From a virus, in the IMG/VR virus record IMGVR_UViG_3300025128_000048, positions 1 to 55,873 of that record: a DNA stretch of 55,873 bases; one strand, given 5' to 3'. The position numbers and the translations under genes were made by a program. Shown here piece by piece: positions 5,722 through 11,406 of this stretch; the first letter of the stretch is position 1, and each line of letters opens with the position of its first letter. The notes under the pieces are model-generated. The model was not told the origin of the DNA. It did no database searches and was given only the letters and a program-made list of their open reading frames with translations.

Positions 5722-5958
5722 ATGATTATCAACGAAATTATGCATGGTTTCCTTTGCGTATTCATGTGGTGTGTAGCATTCGCATTCTTCTGTGCTGGCC
5801 TCGTGACAGCTTTGCTAATTGACCCATATACTGGCGGCATGTGCTGGTGTGTAGCATTCGTAGCTTGGGCGGCTGGCTTGGCTTTCTACGATAGCCACTT
5901 GAGACTCCGCCAAAACCGTATTCACGAAAACATTTTGAGGCAGTACAATGCAAAATAA
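5722..5958 (+). CDS. Small two-helix membrane protein
   Basis: This 78-residue protein has two hydrophobic segments (about residues 9-32 and 37-54) and a charged C-terminus. The helices share the same start, WCVAFAFFCAGL and WCVAFVAWAAGL. The DNA shows an exact 16-nt internal repeat (TGGTGTGTAGCATTCG), so the second helix probably arose by duplication of the first. The hairpin RBS at 5704 fixes the start; a TTG at 5716 would fall inside the hairpin. It probably sits in the inner membrane. Function is unknown; candidates are superinfection exclusion or early membrane modification. Confidence 0.65.
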   Translation: MIINEIMHGFLCVFMWCVAFAFFCAGLVTALLIDPYTGGMCWCVAFVAWAAGLAFYDSHLRLRQNRIHENILRQYNAK

Positions 5959-6214
5959 AGGTGATTTATTTCAAGTCTGGAATGGTCGGGCAGACTTTGT
6001 GCCAGACCTACGGTCAAGAGCAAAGTGGGCTGGTAACAGCCCCAATGCCTACACACATGCCTATATGCCGGAGAGAAGCCTTGAGCCTCGTTGCTTTGTG
6101 ACGGGTCAAGCTGACGCGGCGCGGCAAGCGTATGAGGCACGTATACAACGTGAGGCTGACTTGCGGAAAATTGATGACGAGTTGGCGGCGTTGGCTGACC
6201 TTGACTTGCTTTGA
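5948..6214 (+). CDS. Early hypothetical protein
   Basis: This 88-residue protein (MQNKGDLFQVWNGRADFVPD...) has a helical, charged C-terminal half (AARQAYEARIQREADLRKID). It overlaps the upstream membrane protein by 11 nt and is probably translationally coupled to it. An intergenic promoter/hairpin region follows. No domain is recognised. Confidence 0.6.
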   Translation: MQNKGDLFQVWNGRADFVPDLRSRAKWAGNSPNAYTHAYMPERSLEPRCFVTGQADAARQAYEARIQREADLRKIDDELAALADLDLL

Positions 6215-6239
6215 CATATAGTGTAACTTACGTAATAAC
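6211..6239 (+). promoter_or_regulatory. Rightward sigma70-like early promoter
   Basis: TTGACA (6211-6216), a 17-bp spacer and AATAAC (6234-6239; four of six match TATAAT). The -35 overlaps the end of the previous gene. AAGTGT-type half-sites lie in the spacer and just downstream, so a regulator bound there would compete with RNA polymerase. Confidence 0.45.
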
Positions 6240-6280
6240 ACTTGAAACTTTGTGAAAGTGTTATTACTTAGATACACTTA
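6219..6280. repeat. Long imperfect inverted repeat with 12-bp perfect core
   Basis: GTAATAACACTT (6232-6243) pairs perfectly with AAGTGTTATTAC (6256-6267) across a 12-nt loop. The outer flanks AGTGTA (6220) and TACACT (6273) extend the symmetry. The element contains four AAGTGT-like half-sites in alternating orientation. No T-run follows, so an operator or mRNA leader structure is more likely than a terminator. Confidence 0.65.
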
Positions 6281-6284
6281 GCTA

Positions 6285-6298
6285 GTCCAATGTTGGAC
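6285..6298. repeat. GTCCAA-N2-TTGGAC inverted repeat, copy 3
   Basis: GTCCAA-TG-TTGGAC followed by CTAACCAAACGGAG lies directly upstream of the hairpin RBS of the next gene. The CTAACCAA tail is also seen after copies 2 and 4. Confidence 0.75.
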
Positions 6299-6303
6299 CT
6301 AAC

Positions 6304-6316
6304 CAAACGGAGTTTG
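6304..6316 (+). promoter_or_regulatory. Ribosome-binding hairpin with GGA loop (copy 3)
   Basis: CAAAC-GGA-GTTTG has a 5-bp stem with the SD core in the loop, 7 nt before ATG 6319. Confidence 0.55.
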
Positions 6317-6318
6317 AA

Positions 6319-6591
6319 ATGCAAAATCGTAAAGATGAATTGATACAAACCTTGTGGGATTTGTTCAAGGATGTGCATGGTGTACGTCCTCGTGGCATGG
6401 ACTATGACCGTTGGTCAGTGACTGACCTTGAGTGGGAAGTAGCTATGCTACAGCAATCCCTTGAGGATGACTTGCGCTGGGAGCGTGAGCAGGAAGACCG
6501 TGCAATCAATGCTTGCATGGAATTTGGTGCCAGTGACATAGCTACAGCTATGCGGTGGCTGGAAGAAGCGTATGATATGGAGTGGGTGTAA
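6319..6591 (+). CDS. Early acidic phage protein
   Basis: This 90-residue acidic protein has an N-terminal block ELIQTLWDLFKDVHGVRPRG, then DYDRWSVTDLEWEVAMLQQS. A similar layout recurs in many phage hypotheticals. The rest is helical and rich in Glu and Asp. The next gene starts on its stop codon (TAATG). No enzymatic motif is seen. Confidence 0.65.
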   Translation: MQNRKDELIQTLWDLFKDVHGVRPRGMDYDRWSVTDLEWEVAMLQQSLEDDLRWEREQEDRAINACMEFGASDIATAMRWLEEAYDMEWV

Positions 6592-6812
6592 TGACTGACA
6601 TTGGAAAAACTTTAACTTTGCAAGGCAAAACTAGGCATGGTAAAGAACGTATTGCTACACATGGTGAGCAATGGACAGTGATGCGTGATGATGTGAATTG
6701 GCGTGGCAATCCGGCATGGGCTGTTGTATCTATGGATACGACTGACCGGGGTGACTTTAACTCACGTTTAATTTTGAAACAAAATGACCCAGACTTTGAG
6801 GTGATAACATGA
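6591..6812 (+). CDS. Early hypothetical protein
   Basis: This is 73 residues from ATG 6591, which overlaps the upstream stop; a GTG at 6582 in frame is less likely. The sequence (MTDIGKTLTLQGKTRHGKER...) suggests a small beta-rich fold (WAVVSMDTTDRGDFNSRLIL). It overlaps the next gene by 4 nt (ATGA). Function is unknown. Confidence 0.6.
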   Translation: MTDIGKTLTLQGKTRHGKERIATHGEQWTVMRDDVNWRGNPAWAVVSMDTTDRGDFNSRLILKQNDPDFEVIT

Positions 6813-7507
6813 CTTACCAAATCTTAGGCGTTGGCAATAATGCCAAAACAATAAAGGGTGATGGCTCAGAATACGTAACAGCTATCCGCTATCTCAAGCC
6901 GTTCAAGTCCGTGTTCAATGGCAAGGTGCATAACCTATGCGCTATGGCTGAGAAAGCGCAGTGCCATGTCGGTTGCCTCAATACGGCAGGCCGTGGTGCT
7001 ATGAACGCAGTGCAACGTGGCAGGGAACGTAAGACTATGTGGATGCTGTCTGACCCTATCAGGTTCTATGATGCCTTGAATGCTGACATCGCCACGTTCA
7101 TACGCCGCCAGCGCAAGCAGGGCACACAGCCATGCATACGGCTTGGTGGCACGGATGACAAGGGTGACGCTATCAAGCTGGCTCCAAGCTATCCTGATGC
7201 ACAGTTCTATGACTACACAAAGGTAGTCAAACGTGCCTATCAGGACTTGCCAGCCAACTACCATATCACACTGTCTTACAGTGAAGCTGATATGGACTAT
7301 GCTGACCAAGTGTATCAGGCTGTGCTTGACACTGGTGTCAACATGGCTGTGGTGTTTCGTGACAAGCTACCTGCTACGTTCCGTGGCTTGCGTGTCATTG
7401 ACGGTGACAAGGATGACTTGCGCTTCCTTGACCCGAAGGGTGTGGTCGTTGGCTTGATTGCCAAGGGCAAGGCCAAGCGTGATGACACTGGCTTTGTCAT
7501 TGACTGA
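6809..7507 (+). CDS. Early protein resembling the mycobacteriophage gp88 family
   Basis: This 232-residue protein has an N-terminal cysteine cluster (NLCAMAEKAQCHVGCLNTAG; three Cys over about 18 residues). Helical segments follow, then IRLGGTDDKGDA and DKLPATFRGLRVIDGDKDDL. The cysteine arrangement and length resemble the gp88-type phage family of unknown role (recalled, not searched). A metal or Fe-S site is possible. Its position among early takeover genes suggests a function in host shutoff or DNA modification, but this is inference. It is coupled to both neighbours by 1-4 nt overlaps. Confidence 0.5.
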   Translation: MTYQILGVGNNAKTIKGDGSEYVTAIRYLKPFKSVFNGKVHNLCAMAEKAQCHVGCLNTAGRGAMNAVQRGRERKTMWMLSDPIRFYDALNADIATFIRRQRKQGTQPCIRLGGTDDKGDAIKLAPSYPDAQFYDYTKVVKRAYQDLPANYHITLSYSEADMDYADQVYQAVLDTGVNMAVVFRDKLPATFRGLRVIDGDKDDLRFLDPKGVVVGLIAKGKAKRDDTGFVID

Positions 7508-7647
7508 TGCGTATCAGACCCATCAATCCTGTGGCGAGGGCAGTGGCACAGTCACGCCGCAGGACAACCGTTGTGCCAGACAAGACCAAATACAACCGTA
7601 AAAAGGAACAAGACCGTGAAAACAAAGCACGAAAAAATGACCGCTGA
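7507..7647 (+). CDS. Small basic early protein (46 aa)
   Basis: ATG at 7507 shares its A with the TGA stop of the upstream gene, and the frame runs to TGA 7645-7647. The product is MRIRPINPVARAVAQSRRRT..., ending ENKARKNDR, with Arg/Lys near 40%. The pattern of a basic start, then VVPDKTKYNRKK, recurs in small proteins of marine podoviruses. It is probably nucleic-acid-binding. It overlaps the next gene in a different frame by 32 nt. Confidence 0.65.
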   Translation: MRIRPINPVARAVAQSRRRTTVVPDKTKYNRKKEQDRENKARKNDR

Positions 7648-7789
7648 GTTTGACCATGACTGGAATGACGTTAGCGTATTTGAAAAGTTGCCAGTGCGTA
7701 AAACTGCTGGCAAGCGTAACGATTGGAAGCGTGACCGCAAAGCGGCTCGTAAAGCAAAGCAATTTATGCAGGAGAAAAACTATGCCTAA
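7616..7789 (+). CDS. Small basic early protein
   Basis: This is 57 residues from GTG 7616, chosen for AAAAAGGA 8 nt upstream; ATG 7637 is the alternative. The C-terminal half is strongly basic and helical (KRNDWKRDRKAARKAKQF). It overlaps both neighbours. It is probably a nucleic-acid-binding early protein; no domain is recognised. Confidence 0.55.
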   Translation: MKTKHEKMTAEFDHDWNDVSVFEKLPVRKTAGKRNDWKRDRKAARKAKQFMQEKNYA

Positions 7790-8006
7790 TAACGATATGT
7801 ATGGCTGTTCAAGAGAGGAACTGCTAGACGTGTGTGAAAACGCACAGCAACCGTATATGGGTGGACTTACCATGCTGGCTATGTCCATCTTATCTGATGC
7901 ACAAGAGTGCATTGCCGTGGGGCGTAACGACATGGCACGACAGTTTATTAATCGTGCCAAGTTTGTTATCTCACAAAATGAGTCCAACATTGGACTAACC
8001 AACTAA
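7782..8006 (+). CDS. Early hypothetical helical protein
   Basis: This is 74 residues from ATG 7782, preceded by GGAG. The sequence (MPNNDMYGCSREELLDVCEN...) is helical and mixed in charge (SILSDAQECIAVGRNDMARQ). The C-terminal SNIGLTN is encoded by a GTCCAA dyad element that runs through the stop region. Function is unknown. Confidence 0.6.
   Translation: MPNNDMYGCSREELLDVCENAQQPYMGGLTMLAMSILSDAQECIAVGRNDMARQFINRAKFVISQNESNIGLTN
7982..7995. repeat. GTCCAA-N2-TTGGAC inverted repeat, copy 4
   Basis: GTCCAA-CA-TTGGAC followed by TAACCAACTAACCAAC covers the last codons of the upstream gene and the spacer before the gene at 8030. Confidence 0.7.
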
Positions 8007-8029
8007 CCAACAGAAAAGGAGACTTTATC

Positions 8030-8413
8030 ATGGCTATTAAAACTGTAACTTATCACCAGCGTTCAACAGGCAAAACAGGACAGGTGCTTGCATCACAAGA
8101 GATTGAGGCCAAGCTGTCTAAAGTTGAGGCACTCTATCGTGAGTATCACGGCGTGAAGCTGGGGCGTGGCAAGTTCTATGACCTTGCGTTGCAGTATGCC
8201 CGTGAATGCAAGTCGGACACAGGTGGCTACCTGCAGTACACGACAGAGGCTATCGCTGGCATCTTCCTTGACCACATGCACAAGGAGCTTGGCAAAGCTG
8301 TTAAGCTCAAGGATCGCAATCGTGATTTGTCCATTGAGATTGGTAGCATTAGCGTTAGCAATCTTCGTAAGCTTGCTCGTAATGGTCGGGGTAAAGCCAA
8401 AAAGATAGCATGA
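8030..8413 (+). CDS. Early protein, possible DNA-binding
   Basis: This 127-residue protein starts at ATG 8030 with a strong AAAAGGAG site. The first half is helical (ASQEIEAKLSKVEALYREYH, GRGKFYDLALQYAREC). The C-terminus is basic (LRKLARNGRGKAKKIA). It overlaps the next gene by 4 nt. A nucleic-acid-binding role is inferred from charge only. Confidence 0.6.
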   Translation: MAIKTVTYHQRSTGKTGQVLASQEIEAKLSKVEALYREYHGVKLGRGKFYDLALQYARECKSDTGGYLQYTTEAIAGIFLDHMHKELGKAVKLKDRNRDLSIEIGSISVSNLRKLARNGRGKAKKIA

Positions 8414-8607
8414 CCAAGTGGGTCTGCTACGAATGTGGTGGCACGAATGTGTGGGAACTCTCGTGGGTTCGTGCCAACCGCATTTCATGGATGCTGATGT
8501 GGGATGATGATGTTCATGCCTACACAGATACCTTCCCCACGTCTAACACAAAGTGTATGGACTGTGGCAAATTAGTTGAACTTAAAGAGGAGCAATACGA
8601 TGTCTAA
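8410..8607 (+). CDS. Small zinc-ribbon protein
   Basis: This 65-residue protein has two CxxC knuckles, CYECGG near the N-terminus and CMDCGK near the C-terminus, separated by a Trp-rich segment. The pattern is typical of a zinc ribbon that may bind nucleic acid or a host transcription protein. It overlaps neighbours on both sides (4 and 8 nt). Related small CxxC proteins occur at 9571 and 22819. Confidence 0.65.
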   Translation: MTKWVCYECGGTNVWELSWVRANRISWMLMWDDDVHAYTDTFPTSNTKCMDCGKLVELKEEQYDV

Positions 8608-8731
8608 GTGCATAACTGCACTGTGCGTATACAACCAGATGCCGTGGGACAGTGTGTTCATTGGCGGTTATCTGGTTGTATCTGTAGTCGGAATATGTTA
8701 TATAATATATAAACTGTATAAGGATGGGTGA
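8600..8731 (+). CDS. Small single-helix membrane protein (43 aa)
   Basis: ATG 8600 follows AGAGGAGC with good spacing; stop is TGA 8729-8731. The product has one transmembrane helix (about residues 19-38, FIGGYLVVSVVGICYIIYKL) and a short charged tail. It overlaps the upstream stop by 8 nt. Function is unknown. Confidence 0.55.
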   Translation: MSKCITALCVYNQMPWDSVFIGGYLVVSVVGICYIIYKLYKDG

Positions 8732-8732
8732 T

Positions 8733-8921
8733 ATGACTGACCAAAACCAAACAATAGTTGTGCGTGAAATACACACAGGAAAACTATTTGACATGACTAT
8801 AAAAGAAATGCTTGCACTGGTAAACGAGATGCAACCCTACGACTATCCATACAAACTGGATGAGTGGGAAGAGGGCTGGTATAGTCATTGTGAAGGTGAT
8901 TATTATGAAATTGTCACATAA
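8733..8921 (+). CDS. Early acidic hypothetical protein
   Basis: This is 62 residues from ATG 8733, spaced 9 nt after AAGGA; ATG 8724 in frame is too close to that site. It is acidic, ending WEEGWYSHCEGDYYEIVT. It overlaps the next gene by 17 nt. Nothing beyond composition can be said. Confidence 0.55.
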   Translation: MTDQNQTIVVREIHTGKLFDMTIKEMLALVNEMQPYDYPYKLDEWEEGWYSHCEGDYYEIVT

Positions 8922-9144
8922 CTGGAAGCCCACTGAAAAAACATGGGCTGATGCTAAGCTGTATCGCTGTGACCTATACGACACACGTTATCCTGTATGC
9001 GGCACACGTCTTGTCTGGGTAGTGGTGGGCAGAAAGTGGGTACGCTTTTGCACACCTATCCAGCATGACAAGTGGCGTATCAGGCGTGAGGAATGGGACA
9101 AGATACCACATGAATTATTTGTAAAGGAGATTGATGATGCCTAG
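8905..9144 (+). CDS. Early hypothetical protein with EIDD tail
   Basis: This is 79 residues from ATG 8905. The sequence is rich in Trp and Arg (HNWKPTEKTWADAKLYRC, WRIRREEWDKIPHE). The last residues KEIDDA are encoded by the AAAGGAGATTGATGATG junction that also supplies the SD and start codon of the next gene, so the tail is probably a by-product of coupling. Confidence 0.6.
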   Translation: MKLSHNWKPTEKTWADAKLYRCDLYDTRYPVCGTRLVWVVVGRKWVRFCTPIQHDKWRIRREEWDKIPHELFVKEIDDA

Positions 9145-9274
9145 ATACAAGGTGCGCATAGATTATGAGGTTGAGGTAGAGGCAGAAGACAGTGATGATG
9201 CTGAGAATATTGCCGCTGGCATATTTAACTATGCAGATGCTGACTTTGAAACAGAGGAGATTGATGATGACTAG
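9137..9274 (+). CDS. Small acidic protein, MPRY family member 1 (45 aa)
   Basis: ATG 9137 (or 9134) lies 7 nt after GGAG and overlaps the previous stop. The product is MPRYKVRIDYEVEVEAEDSD..., ending EEIDDD. It is a paralogue of the protein at 10083-10256: both share MPRY-x-V, alternating hydrophobic residues of a beta hairpin, then a D-AE-IA helix. It is strongly acidic; a DNA-mimic role is conceivable but unproven. Confidence 0.6.
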   Translation: MPRYKVRIDYEVEVEAEDSDDAENIAAGIFNYADADFETEEIDDD

Positions 9275-9410
9275 AAAAGAGTTTTGGGAATGGATGCTGA
9301 CTTGCCCAGCAAAAGAAAATGCTGACCCATCAGGTTGGTTTTTTGCAGATGACATGGGTGATGAGTGCCGTATATTCTTTTACTTTGATGAGGAGAATGA
9401 TGATGACTAA
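9267..9410 (+). CDS. Small acidic early protein (47 aa)
   Basis: ATG 9267 follows GAGGAGATTGATG and overlaps the previous stop. The product starts MTRKEFWEWMLTCPAKENAD and ends FDEENDDD. The compact alpha-then-beta, Trp/Phe-rich character suggests a small folded domain. The acidic end is encoded by the next junction cassette. Function is unknown. Confidence 0.55.
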   Translation: MTRKEFWEWMLTCPAKENADPSGWFFADDMGDECRIFFYFDEENDDD

Positions 9411-9567
9411 AACAGAATTACTGCAAGCTATATATCGCCTGACACATGGCACGGGTGTCGTGTATAAAATCATCTATGAAGATTTGGATGAAGGTACAGA
9501 ATTGACAATAGCTTTCACTGAGTTAAGTGACACACCTACAAACACAACATCTAGTATAGGTGGGTGA
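9403..9567 (+). CDS. Small early protein (54 aa)
   Basis: The start lies in a run of three ATGs (9397, 9400, 9403) after GAGGAG; 9403 is taken by spacing. The sequence MTKTELLQAIYRLTHGTGVV... has a helix then beta segments (YKIIYEDLDEGTELTIAF). It overlaps the previous stop by 8 nt. No domain is recognised. Confidence 0.5.
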   Translation: MTKTELLQAIYRLTHGTGVVYKIIYEDLDEGTELTIAFTELSDTPTNTTSSIGG

Positions 9568-9570
9568 GTG

Positions 9571-9738
9571 ATGGCTAAACTTGTGGAACATATTTGCGTA
9601 TACTGCAAAAGTGTGCAGTACATACCCACACGATTGCGTAACCTGATAGACAAGATGTATTGTTATGTATGTGGTAAGCGCATTGAGGAAAGAATACCCA
9701 AGTATCTGGGTGGAAAAAAGGAGATTGATGATGACTGA
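9571..9738 (+). CDS. Small zinc-finger-like protein (55 aa)
   Basis: ATG 9571 to TGA 9738. Two knuckles, CVYC and CYVC, are separated by about 20 residues with Arg/Lys between (TRLRNLIDKMY), giving a CxxC...CxxC zinc ribbon. The C-terminal KKEIDDD is encoded by the recurring AAGGAGATTGATGATG junction. It may bind nucleic acid. It is too short for most gene finders, but the intact Cys pairs support it. Confidence 0.6.
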   Translation: MAKLVEHICVYCKSVQYIPTRLRNLIDKMYCYVCGKRIEERIPKYLGGKKEIDDD

Positions 9739-10090
9739 CAATTACGACAGTGGCTTTGACCTTGTGTTATCTGATGATGAAAAAGACCAGTTAATACATT
9801 ACTACAGGACAGAGGCATACCCCGATTGGATAGCCAACTGGCTACCAACAGATGTAGACCCAAGCACAGGATTATACACTGATGAATCTGAGTACGCTGG
9901 CGAGGAGTACGAAGAGATGCATTACGATGGCATCCAGTTTGAGGACAGCGACAGAATGTTTGACCTGTGTATGCACTTTGTTGATGGCAAAGTGTGGGTT
10001 GATGTTTATGAATGTGATTGGGAAGGTGATAACTGGACTACTAACTGCCGCCATAGCTGGACACTGACAAAGGAGATTGATGATGCCTAG
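9731..10090 (+). CDS. Acidic early protein
   Basis: This is 119 residues from ATG 9731, overlapping the upstream stop. It is extremely acidic (LVLSDDEKDQLIHYY, DESEYAGEEYEEMHYDG) with several Trp and a Cys pair near the end. It ends KEIDDA, encoded by the junction repeat. Such acidity is common among phage inhibitors of DNA-binding host proteins, but there is no specific evidence here. Confidence 0.6.
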   Translation: MTDNYDSGFDLVLSDDEKDQLIHYYRTEAYPDWIANWLPTDVDPSTGLYTDESEYAGEEYEEMHYDGIQFEDSDRMFDLCMHFVDGKVWVDVYECDWEGDNWTTNCRHSWTLTKEIDDA

Positions 10091-10256
10091 ATACGAAGTA
10101 ACCCGAAGCTATACTGTTATCTGCGTTGCTACAGTTGAAGCTGATACGCATGACCATGCAGAGGAAATAGCTTGTGATTCTGGTGACATACACTGGAAGG
10201 AATATGATGGTGACTATGATACCGAAGTATATGTAGAGGAGATTGAAGATGCGTAA
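10083..10256 (+). CDS. Small acidic protein, MPRY family member 2 (57 aa)
   Basis: ATG 10083 to TAA 10256. The sequence MPRYEVTRSYTVICVATVEA... is clearly related to the protein at 9137-9274 (same MPRY start, VEA-D, AE-IA). The longer middle section reads DSGDIHWKEYDGDYD. The end EEIEDA is again encoded by a GAGGAGATTGAAGATG junction. The paralogue pair points to local duplication. Function is unknown. Confidence 0.6.
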   Translation: MPRYEVTRSYTVICVATVEADTHDHAEEIACDSGDIHWKEYDGDYDTEVYVEEIEDA

Positions 10257-10530
10257 CACATACAAACTAATCATGGATAGTAGATACAATCCGCTGTCCA
10301 ACATACCTGACGCAAACACAAGGCACATGGTCATGCAGATACTTGCATGGATGTGGTGCATTATCTTCTCCATGTGGGTAGGCTCTGTCGTTGTGTTCGG
10401 TATCAGTGCCGCACTACATGCCTTGCTGATAGCTGGTGTGTTCATTACGGCTGGTGTATTTGAAACAGCCAAGCGTAAGCCGCAGTATTTTGGTGGGCTT
10501 GGCAGGGGCGATGGGGGTGAGCATGAGTAA
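10249..10530 (+). CDS. Two-helix membrane protein
   Basis: This is 93 residues from ATG 10249, 8 nt after GAGGAG. Two hydrophobic stretches (about residues 29-46 and 50-68, WMWCIIFSMWVGSVVVFGI and LHALLIAGVFITAGVF) are followed by a basic, Gly-rich tail (KRKPQYFGGLGRGDGG). It is inner-membrane by prediction. The early position argues against a holin. It overlaps the next gene by 8 nt. Confidence 0.6.
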   Translation: MRNTYKLIMDSRYNPLSNIPDANTRHMVMQILAWMWCIIFSMWVGSVVVFGISAALHALLIAGVFITAGVFETAKRKPQYFGGLGRGDGGEHE

Positions 10531-10666
10531 GATATGGCACAAAGTGAGATATTATTATCTCACGCATGATGACATTGAAATGTTCTTGTTCTTTTGCATC
10601 TTTGCATTTTTAGGCTGGGCAGGTTATCATGCCATAGCTGGTATCATAGAAAGGATAATAGGATGA
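10523..10666 (+). CDS. Small membrane protein (47 aa)
   Basis: ATG 10523 overlaps the previous stop. The product is MSKIWHKVRYYYLTHDDIEM followed by one transmembrane helix (FLFFCIFAFLGWAGYHAI) and a short tail ending ERIIG. Function is unknown. Confidence 0.55.
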   Translation: MSKIWHKVRYYYLTHDDIEMFLFFCIFAFLGWAGYHAIAGIIERIIG

Positions 10667-10872
10667 ATGGTGTAGCAGTTATTCTTGCCTGTGTAGGCAC
10701 AATCAATACAAGCACAGTAGAGTTAGATGTGTGGTCTGGACATGCGTGGATGTCGCAGTGTCACATGGCATCTACCGTGCGTAGCTTTGACTATCCACAG
10801 CAACAATGCTTTTGCATAGAAAGGAGTGATGACGATGTACATAGACCCAATATACCCGGACAAGGCCAGTGA
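10663..10872 (+). CDS. Small possibly exported Cys-containing protein
   Basis: This is 69 residues from ATG 10663, overlapping the previous stop by 4 nt. The start is hydrophobic (MNGVAVILACVGTINTS), then CH, CFC and an acidic-basic tail (IERSDDDVHRPNIPGQG). The tail overlaps the next gene by 38 nt. A signal peptide is possible but weak. Confidence 0.45.
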   Translation: MNGVAVILACVGTINTSTVELDVWSGHAWMSQCHMASTVRSFDYPQQQCFCIERSDDDVHRPNIPGQGQ

Positions 10873-11038
10873 TAAACGACTGGTTCATGTAGCAGACGAG
10901 AAGCGTAGGCTCATGCGTGAGTTTGGTGACTTGGTATTTGAAGAGGCAGACCAAGCCCTGATAGATGCCAAGCACAAAGAATACATGGCTATGAAACAAT
11001 TAGACAAAGAGGGTGTCACTTTAGTGACCAAGTTTTAA
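10835..11038 (+). CDS. Early helical hypothetical protein
   Basis: This is 67 residues from ATG 10835, chosen for its 8-nt distance from AAAGGAG; ATG 10829 and GTG 10826 are in frame but too near. It is a charged helix-rich protein (KRLVHVADEKRRLMREFGDL, EEADQALIDAKHKEYM). It is the last gene before a promoter-containing gap. Confidence 0.55.
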   Translation: MYIDPIYPDKASDKRLVHVADEKRRLMREFGDLVFEEADQALIDAKHKEYMAMKQLDKEGVTLVTKF

Positions 11039-11039
11039 A

Positions 11040-11096
11040 ATGGAAATAGCAATAATTATAACGCTGATACAAATACTGTATGCAATTAATAGTTGA
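11040..11096 (+). CDS. Possible 18-aa hydrophobic peptide
   Basis: ATG 11040 follows the previous stop by one base, and the frame ends at TGA 11094-11096. The peptide MEIAIIITLIQILYAINS is nearly all hydrophobic, as small membrane peptides are. There is no independent SD, so it would depend on translational coupling. It may be chance. Confidence 0.25.
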   Translation: MEIAIIITLIQILYAINS

Positions 11097-11121
11097 CATA
11101 TATTTTTTTGCGTGATACAAC
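11093..11121 (+). promoter_or_regulatory. Rightward sigma70-like promoter before the DUF932/integrase/replication genes
   Basis: TTGACA (11093-11098), a 17-bp T-rich spacer and TACAAC (11116-11121). It lies in a 126-nt gap and would drive 11165 onward through the replication module. A second TTGACA at 11142 has no usable -10. Confidence 0.5.
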
Positions 11122-11164
11122 TCACACAAGATAATCGTCAGTTGACATGAAAGGAGACTATAGA

Positions 11165-11404
11165 ATGGAAATAACATACGAAGAGAGACTTGAATTTCTC
11201 AATGCTCACAATGACTTAAAGAATATAATTCAGACACTATATGAGTGTCAAGATCTGTGGATGTCTGATGTGGGCAAGCTAGAAAAAATGGAGTGCCTCA
11301 TGCACAGAGTGCTAAAGTTTGTGCCGCAAGAGGACGATGAGGGTAGACCAAAGCACTATGCAGATTGGGTGCTTGCTGATGATAACAACGAGGAAGGAGA
11401 ATAG
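11165..11404 (+). CDS. Early helical protein
   Basis: This is 79 residues from ATG 11165, 8 nt after AAAGGAG; ATG 11147 would place that SD inside the gene. The sequence is helical and acidic (EERLEFLNAHNDLKNIIQTL, ending ADDNNEEGE). It lies 2 nt before the DUF932 gene and is probably co-expressed with it. Function is unknown. Confidence 0.6.
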   Translation: MEITYEERLEFLNAHNDLKNIIQTLYECQDLWMSDVGKLEKMECLMHRVLKFVPQEDDEGRPKHYADWVLADDNNEEGE

Positions 11405-11406
11405 AT

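Noticed and set aside
11142-11147. Second TTGACA near 11142 as a promoter
   Set aside because: A -10 at the right spacing would overlap the SD and start codon of the gene at 11165 and matches poorly.
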